Part shown: positions 1 to 13,325 of the stretch, piece after piece
Numbering within the stretch: the first letter of the stretch is position 1
How the letters are laid out: the number at the start of each line of letters is the position of its first letter
From: Nyssa sinensis
Taxonomy: Eukaryota; Streptophyta; Magnoliopsida; Cornales; Nyssaceae
Direction of reading: 5' to 3'
Length of the DNA stretch: 64,000 nt
Assembly: GCA_008638375.1 (NCBI GenBank)
Contig: CM018051.1
Span: 8,853,387-8,917,386, forward strand
Program-made: the position numbers and the translations under genes
Notes under the pieces: generated by a model
Told to the model about the DNA's origin: nothing
Databases searched by the model: none
What the model saw: the letters and a program-made list of their open reading frames with translations, nothing else

Positions 1-661
1 TTGAAGAACGAATTAGGATTTAGGACACAAGATGTTGGGGAAAAATAATGTGTCAGGGTTTTTCTTAAAAGCTAGAATAGATAAGTAGACTGAAAATTTT
101 TGGGGCCAAATTCAAAAAAAGAACAAAATTTGTAAGGGCAAGTTCAGAAAAAGAAAATCAGTGGGGGCAACTATAAAATTCTTGTAAAAATTTGTAAAAT
201 ACTAAACTAACCCCAACATTTTTCCAAATTTCAGTGGGGGCACCTTAAATCCGCCCTTGGGTGTCAGACATGCAAAAAAAGAGCGTCTAAATTTTGTATT
301 GTTCTGAATTTCGGACACGTTATGGACATGTTAGTACATGTTTTGGACACTTGTTTTTTTTTTCTTTCCCTTCATTACTCTGTTTTTTGGGTTCTATATA
401 TAAACATATATATATATATATATATATATAGTAGTTAGTAAATTTGTTTTGGAACTTGAATCACGGATATTGATGATTAAATGAAGAACTTTTTAAACTT
501 TTATTTAATGGCTTTATTATTTTAATATCTTAATAATATTTTTATGATTTATGTGTTTTTACGCTAATTTATCTAAAATAATGTTAAATTTTTATTATAT
601 GGTCATATAAAAAAATATAAATATATAATTATATATATATATATATATTCAATATATTCTT
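1..661. other. gene-free AT-rich sequence
   Basis: I see no coding region or structured element here. It holds a TA microsatellite at about 403-430 and a second TA run near 629-648. The rest is A/T-rich sequence with scattered homopolymers. Confidence 0.6.
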
Positions 662-897
662 TGTCCTACTTTTTTGAGAAATGTCGTGTCTCGTATCCGT
701 GCTTCTTAGGAGAAGACGGATGCTATTAGATGGAGGGTGGCAAGCGATCGTAACTTCTCGGTAAGTCTTTTTATGACAGGTCACTAAAGGGTTTCTTTCC
801 CTCATAAAAGTATTTGGAAGACGAAAGCTCCTTCGAAGGTGGCCTTTTTCGCTTGGTCTGCTTTTTGGGAAGCCATTCTAACCTCTGATGTTTCAAG
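662..897 (+). pseudogene. LINE reverse-transcriptase C-terminal fragment
   Basis: Reading from 710 in one frame gives a peptide with the pattern around KSIWKTKAPSKVAFFAW. This is characteristic of the zinc-binding region after the reverse transcriptase in plant non-LTR retrotransposons (zf-RVT). The frame has an in-frame TAA shortly before that motif and ends abruptly near 890, where unrelated AT-rich sequence begins. Only about 60 residues remain of a protein normally over 1000, so this is a dead fragment. The family call rests on the conserved W/K/A/F pattern. Confidence 0.7.
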
Positions 898-1173
898 GAT
901 TAACGGCACAATCAATCAAGTGTCAAATTCCATAATAAAATTGGATTCATTTTAAAGCCATATCAAAATTTTCAGTAAAATGAGAATCATTTTAAACCCA
1001 TATTGTCCCCTTTCGAGAACCATCAAATTAAACTTTATTGCAAAATTTAGCTTCGGGGCAAGAGTTAATTTTGAGTTGGGTGGACTCTATGCTACAATTA
1101 CATCTCAATCATATTGCTTTGCTTCACATAACATTGCATATGAACAAGAGAATCTTGAAGTAAGCCTTATCAT
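898..1173. other. gene-free sequence
   Basis: No recognisable gene. A 69-codon ORF at 980-1189 has no family features and runs into the SINE tail and target duplication. Confidence 0.5.
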
Positions 1174-1283
1174 TTTTTTTAATAGATAAATCACATACAC
1201 ACAAACACACTTTGCCCTTTAAGGGGACTTAAACCCTCAACCTCCCATGTGTGGGAGGTGCCAACCAAGCATGAGCTTGTTGG
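1174..1283 (-). mobile_element. tRNA-derived SINE with target-site duplication
   Basis: On the minus strand it starts with an A-box-like stretch (GCTTGGTTGGCAC) and has a clear B box (GGGTTTAAGTCCC), the internal RNA polymerase III promoter of tRNA-derived SINEs. It ends in an A-rich tail. The flanks form an imperfect 17-bp direct repeat: GAAGTAAGCCTTATCAT at 1157-1173 and GAAGTAACCCATATCAT at 1284-1300. That is the signature of LINE-mediated insertion. The family is not named. Confidence 0.65.
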
Positions 1284-1300
1284 TGAAGTAACCCATATCA

Positions 1301-2130
1301 TAACTACAAAAGACCCATCAATTCACAATTAATGCATGCCACTTAGGTGAGTAGGATTTTTTTATTTTTTTATAAATTTTTGGGGTAGGGGTGGGCAACA
1401 TTCCCACTTTGGAACAGAATATTGCAAGAAGTATTAAAACCTTACATAATAGAATCCACAAAATCCATGTTCAAATCAGCTATTGCCAAAGTGAAACCTA
1501 AATTTTAGGAAAGCCAACCTCATAATTCTTGAAACCAACAACGAGGAAACGACTGCCCTGTTCCTTTTTATAGAGTGCTAATATTCATGAAATATCTCCA
1601 AACTAAAGTAAGATAACTAAGGAATCACATGTCAAAACCCAGGGTTCTGTGTATAGGGGTCCAAACTTTATATCAAACGTATGGATTAGGGTGTTCAAAT
1701 ATTGTAAGTTTTTTTATTTTGATGGAATTCTTTCAATCCTAAACAAGTCAGCTGTGTAGAAAAAATCTTAGGTTGGGGAGAAATTAAAACGAACACCGTT
1801 TTAAGGAATCACATGATCTAACCTTTTCAATAGGCAATTGTTACAAAGCGAATTTAGCCTCTGGATCTGTTGTGGCCCTCTAGCCGCTGCTACCACTGGG
1901 CTTCAATCGATGATCAGTAATTGACCTGGCCTCCAGCAGTCGTCCAGTCCGTACCGACGTTCGTCTATGGATTTTGTCCGCCTTCAACCCCTTCGTCGGT
2001 GATGTCATAGATATAGATCGTAGATGCAATATAGCATCAACGTTTAAAATCATTCCGTAGCAGGTTGGAGTTTATTTGGAAGTTTCATCCCACTAATGGC
2101 AGAGTCTAACAAATATATTTAGGGATGCTA
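1301..2130. other. gene-free stretch, partly GC-richer
   Basis: No ORF of note. About 1860-2010 is less AT-rich than its surroundings, but I recognise no protein motif on either strand. It may be the remnant of an older insertion. Confidence 0.4.
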
Positions 2131-2139
2131 AAAAAATTA

Positions 2140-2465
2140 TTGTGAGAAATTTTAGAGAAATCTTTTTTTTCCAAATTGAGGGGAAATTTTTTTCTAATTA
2201 TTTAGAAGAAGAAAAATTCTCAAAGAAGGGCATAAATTATAGGGAGAAACTTTTTGGAGTGAAAATATCATATTTGTATTTTCTTTTTTTATTCTAAATT
2301 TTAGAGAAATTTTAGAGAAATTTTTTTTTTCCCAAATTGAAAAATTAGTACATGCAATTTGGGGAAATATTTTTCTAATTATTTAGAACAAGAAAAATCC
2401 TCAAAGAAGGGAGAAGATTTTTGGAGTGAAAATAACATATTTGTATTTTCTTTTTTTCTTTTTAA
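2140..2465. repeat. tandem duplication of ~155 bp
   Basis: The block beginning GAGAAATTTTAGAGAAAT near 2140 recurs near 2300. Both copies run through a CTAATTATTTAGAA motif and end with TTGGAGTGAAAATA and ATATTTGTATTTTC. The second copy has a short extra segment (AAAAATTAGTACATGCAA). No coding content. Confidence 0.7.
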
Positions 2466-2909
2466 ATTTTTTATCTATCAAATAAAGCATGAAAAATATT
2501 TAGTAAGGAAACATAAAAATTCATCAAATAAATAGTAATAAAAGTTTTCTTAGCAATCAAATAAAGTTTAAAAGATAAAATTGTAACAAGAAAATATCAA
2601 ATCAATAAAAAAATGACAAAATAAATTTTCAAGAAAACATCAAAACCCATCAACTTCGGTAGTTAAACTTTACAAATTAAGATAGTTAATGGGTTGGGTG
2701 AAAATTATGCGGCGAAAAAAATGAAAGAGATTTTGGAATTAAAATGAAAATTTTGAAGTGGGGTAAAATTTTGGGTTAAGAAGTGATGGGTAAAAATTAG
2801 ATTGGACAAAAATTTTGGGATGGTCTTGTTTAAAAATGACAAAAAATTTACATATATAAATTTGTTTTCTTGATTTTTGGGAGCCCAATAGTTCTGTCTC
2901 TGCATCGCA

Positions 2910-3840
2910 CACAGATTATATATAATAAAATAATAATAAAAAATTGTACTACTTTATCAATTATATAATAATATTTTTTACTCATTCAAGAAAAATTTAT
3001 ACAAAATTGATAAGGTAATATGCTTGAAAAATAAAATAATGTTAATCTAATTCTCTAATGACATTCATATGTTTTATTTTAACACATAATATTTTGTTTG
3101 AAATGTGTTAATTATAATTAATTTAATAATAAATAAATAAAGTTTAAATGAGTTTGAAGGAAAAAATTTCGCAGGACAAGGTTGGTCAAATCTTTCAGAA
3201 GTCATTAATTAATGTTGTAACAATAACGAGACTTAATTCAACTTAATAATTACAAAATCAATAAATTTTTTTGAAATGATTAACAACAAATTTAATACTA
3301 ATTTTCCTGATAGATTGCCTTGACCCAATGAGGGGAGAATCATGAGTGTCACAACAATGTATAGGGATGACAATTTAATTCGCTCCGTTGTAAACACGTC
3401 AATCCCACTTCTAATGGGACAGGTTTGGGAGAAGTTTTTTCTATTCCATTAAGATTTGGGATGGATTTGGGATGAAGGCACCCCCGTTCTACTTCGATTA
3501 TATAAAATAAAATAATAAATGAATTTTGTATTACATAATCAATGTTTATAATGATATTTTTTAGTTATATATTAAAAATTTATACAAACTTGATAAATTT
3601 ATATGTTTAAAAAGAAAATAATGTCATTCTAATTCTTTATTAACATGCATATTTTTTATTTTAACACATATAACATTTTGTTTAAAATATATCAATTATA
3701 ATTAATTTAATAAAATAAGTAAATAAATAAATGTTTAAAAATAAATGGAGTCCCCAAGAGGACCCGCTCCGATATCACGAGATTTAAACGAATTTGAAAG
3801 AAAAACATTTTTTTACCGGACAAAGTTGGAGAAGTGGTCT
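2910..3840. repeat. diverged direct repeat pair (~600 bp apart)
   Basis: The segment at about 2910-3185 (ending near GGACAAGGTTGG) is repeated in diverged form at about 3500-3830 (ending near GGACAAAGTTGG). Landmarks shared in order include ATTTTAACACATA, AATTATAATTAATTTAATAA and GAATTTGAAAGAAAA or a close variant. No gene. Confidence 0.6.
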
Positions 3841-3877
3841 CATCCCAAACCTAATCTATTGCCATTCTCATTGCATG
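3361..3877. mobile_element. possible hAT-type MITE
   Basis: The left end (TAGGGATGACAATTT) is an imperfect inverted match to the right end (CTATTGCCATTCTCA). Termini resembling TAGGGATGACAAT are common in plant hAT-derived MITEs. The flanks give only a weak duplication, so boundaries are uncertain. Confidence 0.3.
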
Positions 3878-4531
3878 TATTGACTCAGGACTAAGCACAC
3901 TATACACAGTAATCTTCATGTGGAGCTGGAAAGAGTACTTTAAAAGACATGGCATGTTTCATGTTAAGAGCGGATGTTGTAAATTGTAATAAACTCCTCA
4001 CACCCTTTCTTGTTTTTATTTATTGATTTTTATTTTGTGTGTAGATAAACAAGACAGAATTTTATATAACATTAAAACAATGTGAAAAATGAAACTCAAA
4101 GATTGGGCATGCAAAATGCATTATAGTGGTTTTTATATGTGTATGAATGTATACAATGGAATTATATATACAACAGAATAAGTACGGATATATATATTAA
4201 AACTCAAATCATAAATAATTGATTAGGTTCATCAACAGTAATTCTTGACACCTTTTTTCAGGTAAGTAAAGATTTTATTAGAGAAAAAGAGAGAGAACCA
4301 ATACAAGGATTACAAGAACCATCACAAACACTCTTGTAAAAATGTTCACCCAAAAAAGAAAAAAAAACACTCTTTAAAAAGAAAGCTTAACATTATAGCT
4401 AGCATAAGCAAAGCTATTTATGTGTGACAAATCTCTTATCTTATGAAAAAACATATCAATGAAGGAAACCCTTATTTATTCCTTCCACACACTATAAAAA
4501 AACCAGCAAACTTTGGCATAAGGCCTATTTT
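3878..4531. other. 3' flank of ankyrin-PGG gene A
   Basis: This noncoding sequence lies downstream of the minus-strand gene ending at 4532 and should include its 3' UTR and polyadenylation region. Parts such as ATTGATTAGGTTCAT and CAAATCTCTTAT reappear at 21.9-22.2 kb and 36.8-37.0 kb. The 3' flank of this gene family was therefore copied elsewhere in the window. Confidence 0.5.
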
Positions 4532-7500
4532 TTACCTATGCGGAACTCGTGAACGGGGATACTTGAAAAAATCGAAACTTTTGATAAATTGAAATCCTGT
4601 AAAAATAGTAATTCCCACACCTATTGTTGCATAGACTGGACGGGCATCTATTTTTAGCGCATCCTTAAGAAGAAAGAAATGACTTGAGCAGTAGGAAACC
4701 ACAATCGTAGCTAAGGAGACAAGAAGGGAAATCATGCCGAGTAAAATTTTCCTTGGCAAAATTTCTCCGAAATCTCTCTCACTAGGTCGAGTGTTGAGGA
4801 TTGATAAAAATGTGAGCAGAGATGTCATGGAAAAGGTAAGAGAAAGAAGTGAAGAGATAGCAAAGACAATGAAGCCAGATTGATGTTCCAAGACTGGTGT
4901 GCCATCTTTATCTGGCCCACCGGGTATTGTGACAGAGGTGGCAAAGGCTACTGTTGCAACAAGTGTGGCCACAACTGAGCATGCTTCCGCCATCTTTTTT
5001 ACCTCTTCGCTTGCTTCCTTAATCAAATCTCTATGCTGACGAGTGAAAACTTCCGTAGCTGTTCTGCCATGTTCGTTCAAATTGAGGATCAAATGTGGTG
5101 GCATGTGTTTCTTAATGTACTGCATTAAACAAATCATGAAACCTTCATTTAGTTCGTAGCAGAAAATGCAAATCCCTTGCATGCATGCAAAAAGACTACA
5201 ATTCTTTATGGAAGCCTATTCCCGCTCTCCCAATCATGTGTTCCTGCACTCTAAAAAGGTGCATTGATCCCCTAGCCTATCATGTCAGTAATATGATACT
5301 TTTATGTCTTTCCAAAGTAAATATTTTATTCAAATAATATAATATTATAAGTTGAGTTTATGCCACGTCTATAAACCAACAAATCCATACAAAAACTTCT
5401 CATCAATTTATTAAGAATTAGTGTGAGCCTGGAGTCCTACATCAAGAATAGAAAGGAATGACTAATATACATAATTGGGTCTAATCTATTAATAATTCGA
5501 TCCAATTAAATATATTAAATATTGAATTATATAAAATTTTCTTATCTTATGTTGAATTGAGTTGACATATATATATATATATTATAATATATAGATAACT
5601 AAGCAGTTGATTTAATGTAGGGTAATTTGCATACCTCAAACCACTTGATTTCCCATCTCATTATTGAGGTAGAAGTGGGATTGAGCTCCTCACTATAGCT
5701 GGTTAGCAGTGCAGCACGATGCAATGCAGTATTCCCTTTATTATTAACCTTATGGAATATGAACTCATCTTTGTCAAACTTATCGACTAAGAATTTGTAT
5801 ACCTCAATTTGCCTATTTCTAGCTGCCAACAGTACTACATTATTCCCTTTTGAGTCCACGTCGTTGATGGCCGAGGGAAAATATTTTAAGATTTTCTCCA
5901 GCACTTCCTTGCTCCCATTCTGTGCTGCAAGTAATATGGGACTCGTTTTTATTCTCATCTTCTTGACATTCTTCCCATTCTCTTTTGTTATCACAAGTTT
6001 AGGGTGCTCTGATTCCATTGATCCTCCTTCACCAGGTTCAGGCTCCACTGAAATTTTAAAAATGGAGGCTTAATTCAACATATGTATACAAATATTATTT
6101 AGATTTAATTTCTACTCTTAACTCCTCTAGACTCTTAAAATAAATAAAACTACATAGAAGTCAGAAACTTTATGATATAATAGCCTCTTTTTTGTTGTTA
6201 TTTATACAATTTTTTGTTGTCAGAAATTAGTCAAAATGTTTTTAAAAAATATGAAGGAGGCAAATTAGATGACGTATATATAAGTTTTCACGTAAAATAA
6301 AAAAGACTAATATAATTTCAAAAACTTCAAAAAAGATCAGTATAATTATCAAAAATTTCATGAAAAGTCAATATAATTTACCAAAATACAGATGTTAGCT
6401 TTTAACAGAAAAGAAAATGTCACCAGTCGAAGGCGGTCCTCCAGATTCATCATTCACTGCACTTATTTTAGCAAGTTGCTCTAAAACCATGGCAGCGTAG
6501 ATATGCTTCACTTTCTCCTCTTTAATCTTTCTAATACCACCTGTATGTCATAAGATGACAATGACACATCAATAGATACCAACTATTTAAAAAGGTTCAA
6601 GGAAATAAGTTTCTTTTCATTAGCAAATTTGGTAACCCAAAAAAAAAAAAAAAATTCAACATATTTTTTTTTAGAGTAATTAAATTTTTTTTTTTTTTTG
6701 ATAATTCGATAGCCGATCATTCGGGTCGACTACTCCGGTGGAATAATTTGGTGCACCAATTCTACCGTCCACTAGCGGAGACCTGATTAAAGTTGAAACA
6801 GCGTTCAGTATGGACTGACCCTAAGAGAAAGTGTCATCCGTTAAGTTTCGACCTAGCGACCTTGGAGGACAAGCCCTTTAGTTGCTATTTACTACTCACT
6901 CGGTCACTCCCCTTAAAGTAATTATATTAACATCTAGGGGTGTCACTTCGTGTTATCATGTCATGTTTGGATCGTGTCAAGACATACATATTCGAAAATA
7001 TGTGTTAACCTTAACCCGACACTATTAACTAATCGTGTTAAGTTTCAAAACCCAAACCCAACTCATTTATTAAATAGGTTGTACATGTCGACACGCTTAA
7101 CCTGTTTATTTTAATTTTAATTTTTTAAATAAAAAAGTTATTATCTTTTTATTATATATAGATAATTTTCAAATTTAGTAAACGTTGGACATAGACAAAA
7201 TCAAACTAGAAACCTTTTTTATAAGTAAAAAATTTCAAATCTTAATAAACTTTCGATGTGAGACGAATTACTTTAACTCGTGATATTTTTTATAATTAAA
7301 CGTGTTAAACGAGTTGACACTACTAAAACCCAAATACGACATGTTTATTAACCGTATTATACATGTCAACCAGTTTATAACCCAAACTCATTTATACTCA
7401 ATCCAAACTCGTTAACTTCGTGTCGTGTTCGAGTCGTATCGTCTTATTGTGTCAAAAATTGATAAAGTCCTATTGACATTTCTTGAAATATTTAACAATT

Positions 7501-9079
7501 AATGTAATCTTCTTTGAATTATTTAAAATAACATCGAGTTTCCTTATTAGGGATATTGAGAGACAAATGATAGAAATTAACTTAGTGAGATATTTTATAT
7601 GATAAGTCAATAAAATGCAAAATAACAATAGAAACAAAACTAGAAATTTATTTTAGGAGAGGCAAAATTGCTTAATGTTTCATCACAAATTTAAAAAGTA
7701 AATATTAATAGACATATTTTTGTTAAAAAAACTAAATTTATTGATACAAAGAAACTTAAAAATTAGATAATTAATCCAACCCAAGAAAAAGACATTCAAT
7801 TTTTTTAAGCAATATAGAAAATGAAAAAAAAATAAAAGTTCCATTAATGAGTCAAATTGAAATTAAGATACAAATAAAGTATAAAACATTTGAAACATAC
7901 AAGACAAAAATTTAAATTAAATAGGTATCTTGGATATTACTTTTAAAAAAATGAAAGATTTTAAATAAAAAAAAAAAATTGAGGAAGGAAATTGCCCCAA
8001 GCACACGGATGAAATTAGTCTTATAAGAAACCAACCTGACCTACCTAGTCATCATGAAAAATCATATTCTGACATGTAATATATATTTTAAATTAAAATT
8101 TTATAATGACAGCATTCACAATGGTAGATCCAAAAATTTTAGTTAGAAGGCTAAATTGTAGGTATAAAAATTTAGAGAAGTTCATATAAATATTAAAAAA
8201 AAATTGAGGGGACTAAGTCTTATGTTATTAAAAAACTCTAACAAAATTAGTGGTAAAAAATAAAATATTCAAATTTTGTTTGGTCAAGTCCTATTTTGTT
8301 AAAAAAAATTACAAATCAAATGAAACATTAATTTCTAATTTTATTTAAATAGGAAAGAAATATTAGAAAAATAATTTTTTATTTATCTTTTTTTTTAAAA
8401 AAATAAATAACTTTTCATAACCTTGAGTGAGAATCGAAGATGGATAAAGTATGTTTACTATTATAATAGTCCATGCTGCTATTAGTGACAAAATGGAAAA
8501 CAATACAGCTGTAAAGGATTTACAAAACTATATGAATACTTACCAAACAATTTATCGTTCACAAAAGCATAAATTGATGAGAAGAAACCTTGTGAATCAT
8601 CCTTGTTGGATTTGCTCCCTTGCAAAGAAGTCAAAGTGTTAATTTCTTGTGGGATGCACATTCCTCTCTATTTAAAGGGGTGAATGGAAGATCTTCTATA
8701 TATTTAACTTTAGGACCATAAATAAGATATTGTTAATTTACTATTTTTTTTTCTTATAAAGTGATTAAGAAAAAAAAATAAAATTATTTTGTAAAAAATA
8801 TTAGATAAACAAAATTATCATACAAAATTATTGTCCATGACATTTTTAAAATGATAATTCTTTTGTTTTGAAGTGATAGAATCCAAATGAGTCTCATCAT
8901 CATTTATAAATTTTTATAATAGAAATTAATTAATGTATATCTTTGTTTACTTAATATGGTATTTTTTTTGCTCATTTAAGTGAAAATAAAAATAAAAAGT
9001 AGTGTTTGATTTATGTTAAGGATATATTTTTACTTTCTGTACGTAAAAATCTTTTTATGTGTATCTACTCCTATTTAAT

Positions 9080-9110
<31 letters not shown>

Positions 9111-9921
9111 TTTCTATATAATATTTATTCGTGTAAATGTATATAAATGTACATATATATTTTTTACATATCTTTATATATATGTATATACACACACATA
9201 TGTGTGTATATGCATGCAAATTTATATATTCTTATATCTATCTGATTAATATTTGAAAAGCAATTTTAATAAATCCGTTAAAAATTAAAATCACTTTTAA
9301 TATATTCGATCAATTATATATATTGAACTTTCCTCAGATTTTTGAAACTAAACTAACCTTCTATACTTCTACAAATACTCCACTCCATTCAATTTTTTTT
9401 TTTTCAAAATGACAAAATTACCTATTTCTTTCTTTCTTTATTTATTTTTTACATTTTTTTCAATTTTGACCAAAATTTTCTCACTTTTTAAAAGAATTTT
9501 TTAATTTTATATAAATATAAGTTTAAGGTAAATACATTATTTTCATTTTATATAAAAATAAATTTAAGATTTTAATAATATTTATTTAAAAGTGAAGAAA
9601 AAAATTGGTCAAAATTGAAAAAATACAAAAAGAAACATAAAAAGGGTAGTTTTTTTTTTTATTTTGAAAAAAAAATTTGACTGAGGGTATTTATAATTTG
9701 TTAGGTAAAGTATTAAAGATCAATATAATTTTAAAAATCTCAAAGGACGTCAATATAATTGTTAAAAAACTCAAAAAAAAAAAAAAATGTAATGTACCCC
9801 TAAATTATTTTACTTTTTATTTTTCAGGAAAACAACAAAAATAATTAGAAAGAATATATTTTCACTTATTAAAAATCCTTTGAATTTTTTTAAAATTATA
9901 ATGGTACATAAATCAATTGTG

Positions 9922-9984
<63 letters not shown>

Positions 9985-11324
9985 AACATGCCTCAACTTG
10001 TATGTTTTTGAGGGAATAACAATAGTAACTTTGTAAGAAAAATTTCAAACCAGTAAGGGATGATGCTCACCTTCCGAACTGACAGGCGGTTCTAGAGGGT
10101 TTTCTATATCTGGTGCTTGTTCTTGTCTCTGCCCCCTTGAAGTACCTAAATTAATTATGTTGTATGTCATTACTATCGTACAAAATTATCATACAAAATT
10201 ATTGTCCATGACATTTTTAAAATGATAATTCTTTTGTTTTGAAGTGATAGAATCCAAATGAGTCTCATCATCATTTATAAATTTTTATAATAGAAATTAA
10301 TGAATGTATATCTTTGTTTACTTTATATGGTATTTTTTTTGCTTATTTAAGTGAAAATAAAAATAAAAAGTAGTGTTTGATTTATGTTAAGGATATATTT
10401 TTACTTTATGTACTTAAAAATCTTTTTACGTGTATCTACTCCTATTTAATTATATATATATATAATTAATATGTTTCTATATAATATTTATTCGTGTAAA
10501 TGTCTATAAATGTACATATATATTTTTTATATATCTTTATATATATGTATATACACACACATATGTGTCTATATGCATGCAAATTTATGTATTCTTATAT
10601 CTATCTGATTAATATTTGAAAATTAATTTTAATAAATCCATTAAAAATTAAAATCACTTTTAATATATTCGATAAATTTACATATTGAACTTTTCTCAGA
10701 TTTTTAAAACTACACTAACCCTCTATAATTTTACTAACAAACTACAAATATTCCATTCCTTTCAATTTTTTTTTTTTTAGAAATAACAAAACTATTCATT
10801 TCTTTCTTTCGTTATTTGTTTTTTACATTTTTTTTCAATTTTGACCAAAATTTTCTCACTTTTTAAAAGAATTTTTTAATTTTATATAAATATAAGTTTA
10901 AGGTAAATACATTATTTCATTTTATATAAAAATAAATTTAAGATTTTAATAATATTTATTTAAATTTAAAAATAAAGAAAAAATTGGTCAAAATTGAAAA
11001 AATACAAAAAGAAACAAGAAAATGGTATTTTTTATTTTGAAAAAAAAAAAATTGACTGAGGGTATTTATAGTTTATTAAGTAAAGTATGAAAGATCAATA
11101 TAATTTCAAAAATCTCAAAGAACATCAATATAATTATAAAAAAATTCAAAAAAGATAAGTGTAATGTACCCCTAAATGCCTAATAGATAGTTATCGAATG
11201 TATTTTTATTATTTTACTTTTTATTTTAAGGAAAATAACAAAAATAATTAGAAAGAATATTTTTTCACTTATTAAAAATCCTTTGAATTTTTTTAAATTA
11301 TAATGGTACATAAATCAATTGTGT

Positions 11325-11383
<59 letters not shown>

Positions 11384-11605
11384 CATTACTTTGATAACAT
11401 GCCTCAACTTGTATGCTTTTGAGGGAAGAACAATAGTAACTTTGTAAGAAAAATTTCAAGCCAGTAAGAGATGATGCTCACCTTCCGAACTGACATGCGG
11501 TTCTAGAGGGTTTTCTATATCTGGTGCTCGTTCTTGTCTCTGCCCCCTTGAAGTACCTAAATTAATTATGCTGTATGTCATTACTATCATAATAATTGTA
11601 ATTCC

Positions 11606-11657
<52 letters not shown>

Positions 11658-13291
11658 GTTGTTCTATGTTTGGCAATGTAAAAATATTTTTATGAAATAT
11701 AAGAAAAATCGAGTGCCTGTCACAACAACATTGCTACAAAAGTAAAGTTGACTCTCGTATAATAAATATTCAATACAGTTAATATCTTATAATTAATAGG
11801 CATATGAAATTAAAAATTTATTAATTATTAAGTTTCTCTTACTTTCACTAACCAACAAATTTTTCTTATATGTAAATAATTTTCACTACAGAAATAAGAT
11901 CTTATATGCAATTTTTCAATACTCAACTTAAAACATAAAAAATTCTAATGTCATTTTTAAATAAATAAGTTATGTTTTCTATTGTTATTATTTTTCTTAC
12001 TTACAGTACTTTTGACTTCAATTATGTTAAATTAATAAATATAATTATTAAGACATATCATAAATGAGATATATTTAAATACATATATAACTATTTTGTC
12101 TCTCTAAAAATTTATATTATAAAGAAGTTTTTTTAAAAGTATTAATTATTAGGTAATAGAATTATTAATTATTTACTATAGAGCCAAGATGGTTATTTAA
12201 TAATTTATTAATTATTAGATATTATTAACTTATTAAATATTAATTATAAGAGGGACGATTGTAATTTAATAATCTCTAATAATTAATAAATTTTGAAGTT
12301 TTGATTTTATGGTAGATAATTAATAATTCTATTATCTAATAATTTATACTTTTTTCAAAAAATAATTTATAATATTAATTATAAAAGAGATAAATTAGTC
12401 ATATATATACCTATATATATTTTTCTTATGAGATTTCTTATTAATTTTACATAATTTGAGTAAGAGTATTGTAAGTAGGAAAAATTACAACATAACAATC
12501 GTAGGAAATACAACTTATTTAATTCAGAAGGACATTAAGAATTTTTTTAATAACTTAAGTTGAAACATTATATATAATTTTATGAAAAATTAAAATGTCG
12601 TTAAAAAATTTCAAAAAAGATCATTTTTTTCATTGAAAATCATTAACATATAAGGAATGCTGAAAACTTAATGATTAATAATTCTAATAGTTAATAAATT
12701 TTCTATCTCACGTACTCATCAATTATAAGAGAGTTGAATGTAAATATAAATATATTCTTGATGGAGTGATTTGTTGTAAATTTGGAAGCTAGGGTATTTT
12801 AGTCTTTTCTTCTCAACAAACTTGGGCATAATTATCGCTTCTTAAAAGATAAGGGCATTATGGGCAAAATAAATATTTGTCAATATAATAAAGAGTAATG
12901 TTGTGTATGTAGATCACATCATGAAGTGATGACTAGTTAAAACATATGTGGCAAATCATTTGAAAAACTACTTTTGGTAAAAGTTTTTGAAAAGAATATT
13001 TTTATCATATAATATAATAAAAAAGAAGATAGTTTAATTTCATATAATACAAGAAATATTTTTATAATTGTCATAAATTAAAAAAAATTAGTATAATTAT
13101 TCTTATTTTTCTTAATCAAGTAAAATTAGATTTTTTTTCGGGTTTCACGTTATCTTTTCACTAAATTTACAAATCAAATGAAACATTAATTTCTAATTAG
13201 AAAAATAATTTTTTATTTATCTTTTTTTTTCCTCACCGAATTCGCAAATCAAACAATGACATACTAAATCATTGAATCATATTTCCTCATG

Positions 13292-13325
<34 letters not shown>

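Larger units (their letters stand above)
8809..11597. repeat. tandem duplication (1.37-1.42 kb) inside gene A, copying an exon
   Basis: Unit 1 (about 8809-10178) and unit 2 (about 10179-11597) start with the same ACAAAATTATCATAC and run nearly identical to the end (GTATGTCATTACTATC). Each contains one copy of the 75-bp linker exon (10145-10071 and 11556-11482) and one foldback MITE. The largest difference is a microsatellite: TA repeats near 9928-9980 against TG repeats near 11338-11368. Because the exon is phase 1-1 and a multiple of three, the duplication keeps the reading frame. Confidence 0.85.

Noticed and set aside
1860..2010. Possible gene fragment in GC-richer DNA
   Set aside because: No frame gave a recognisable motif.
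8451..8642. 63-codon plus-strand ORF
   Set aside because: It is antisense to exon 6 of gene A (8618-8544), which fits the gene model and has a homologous exon in gene B.
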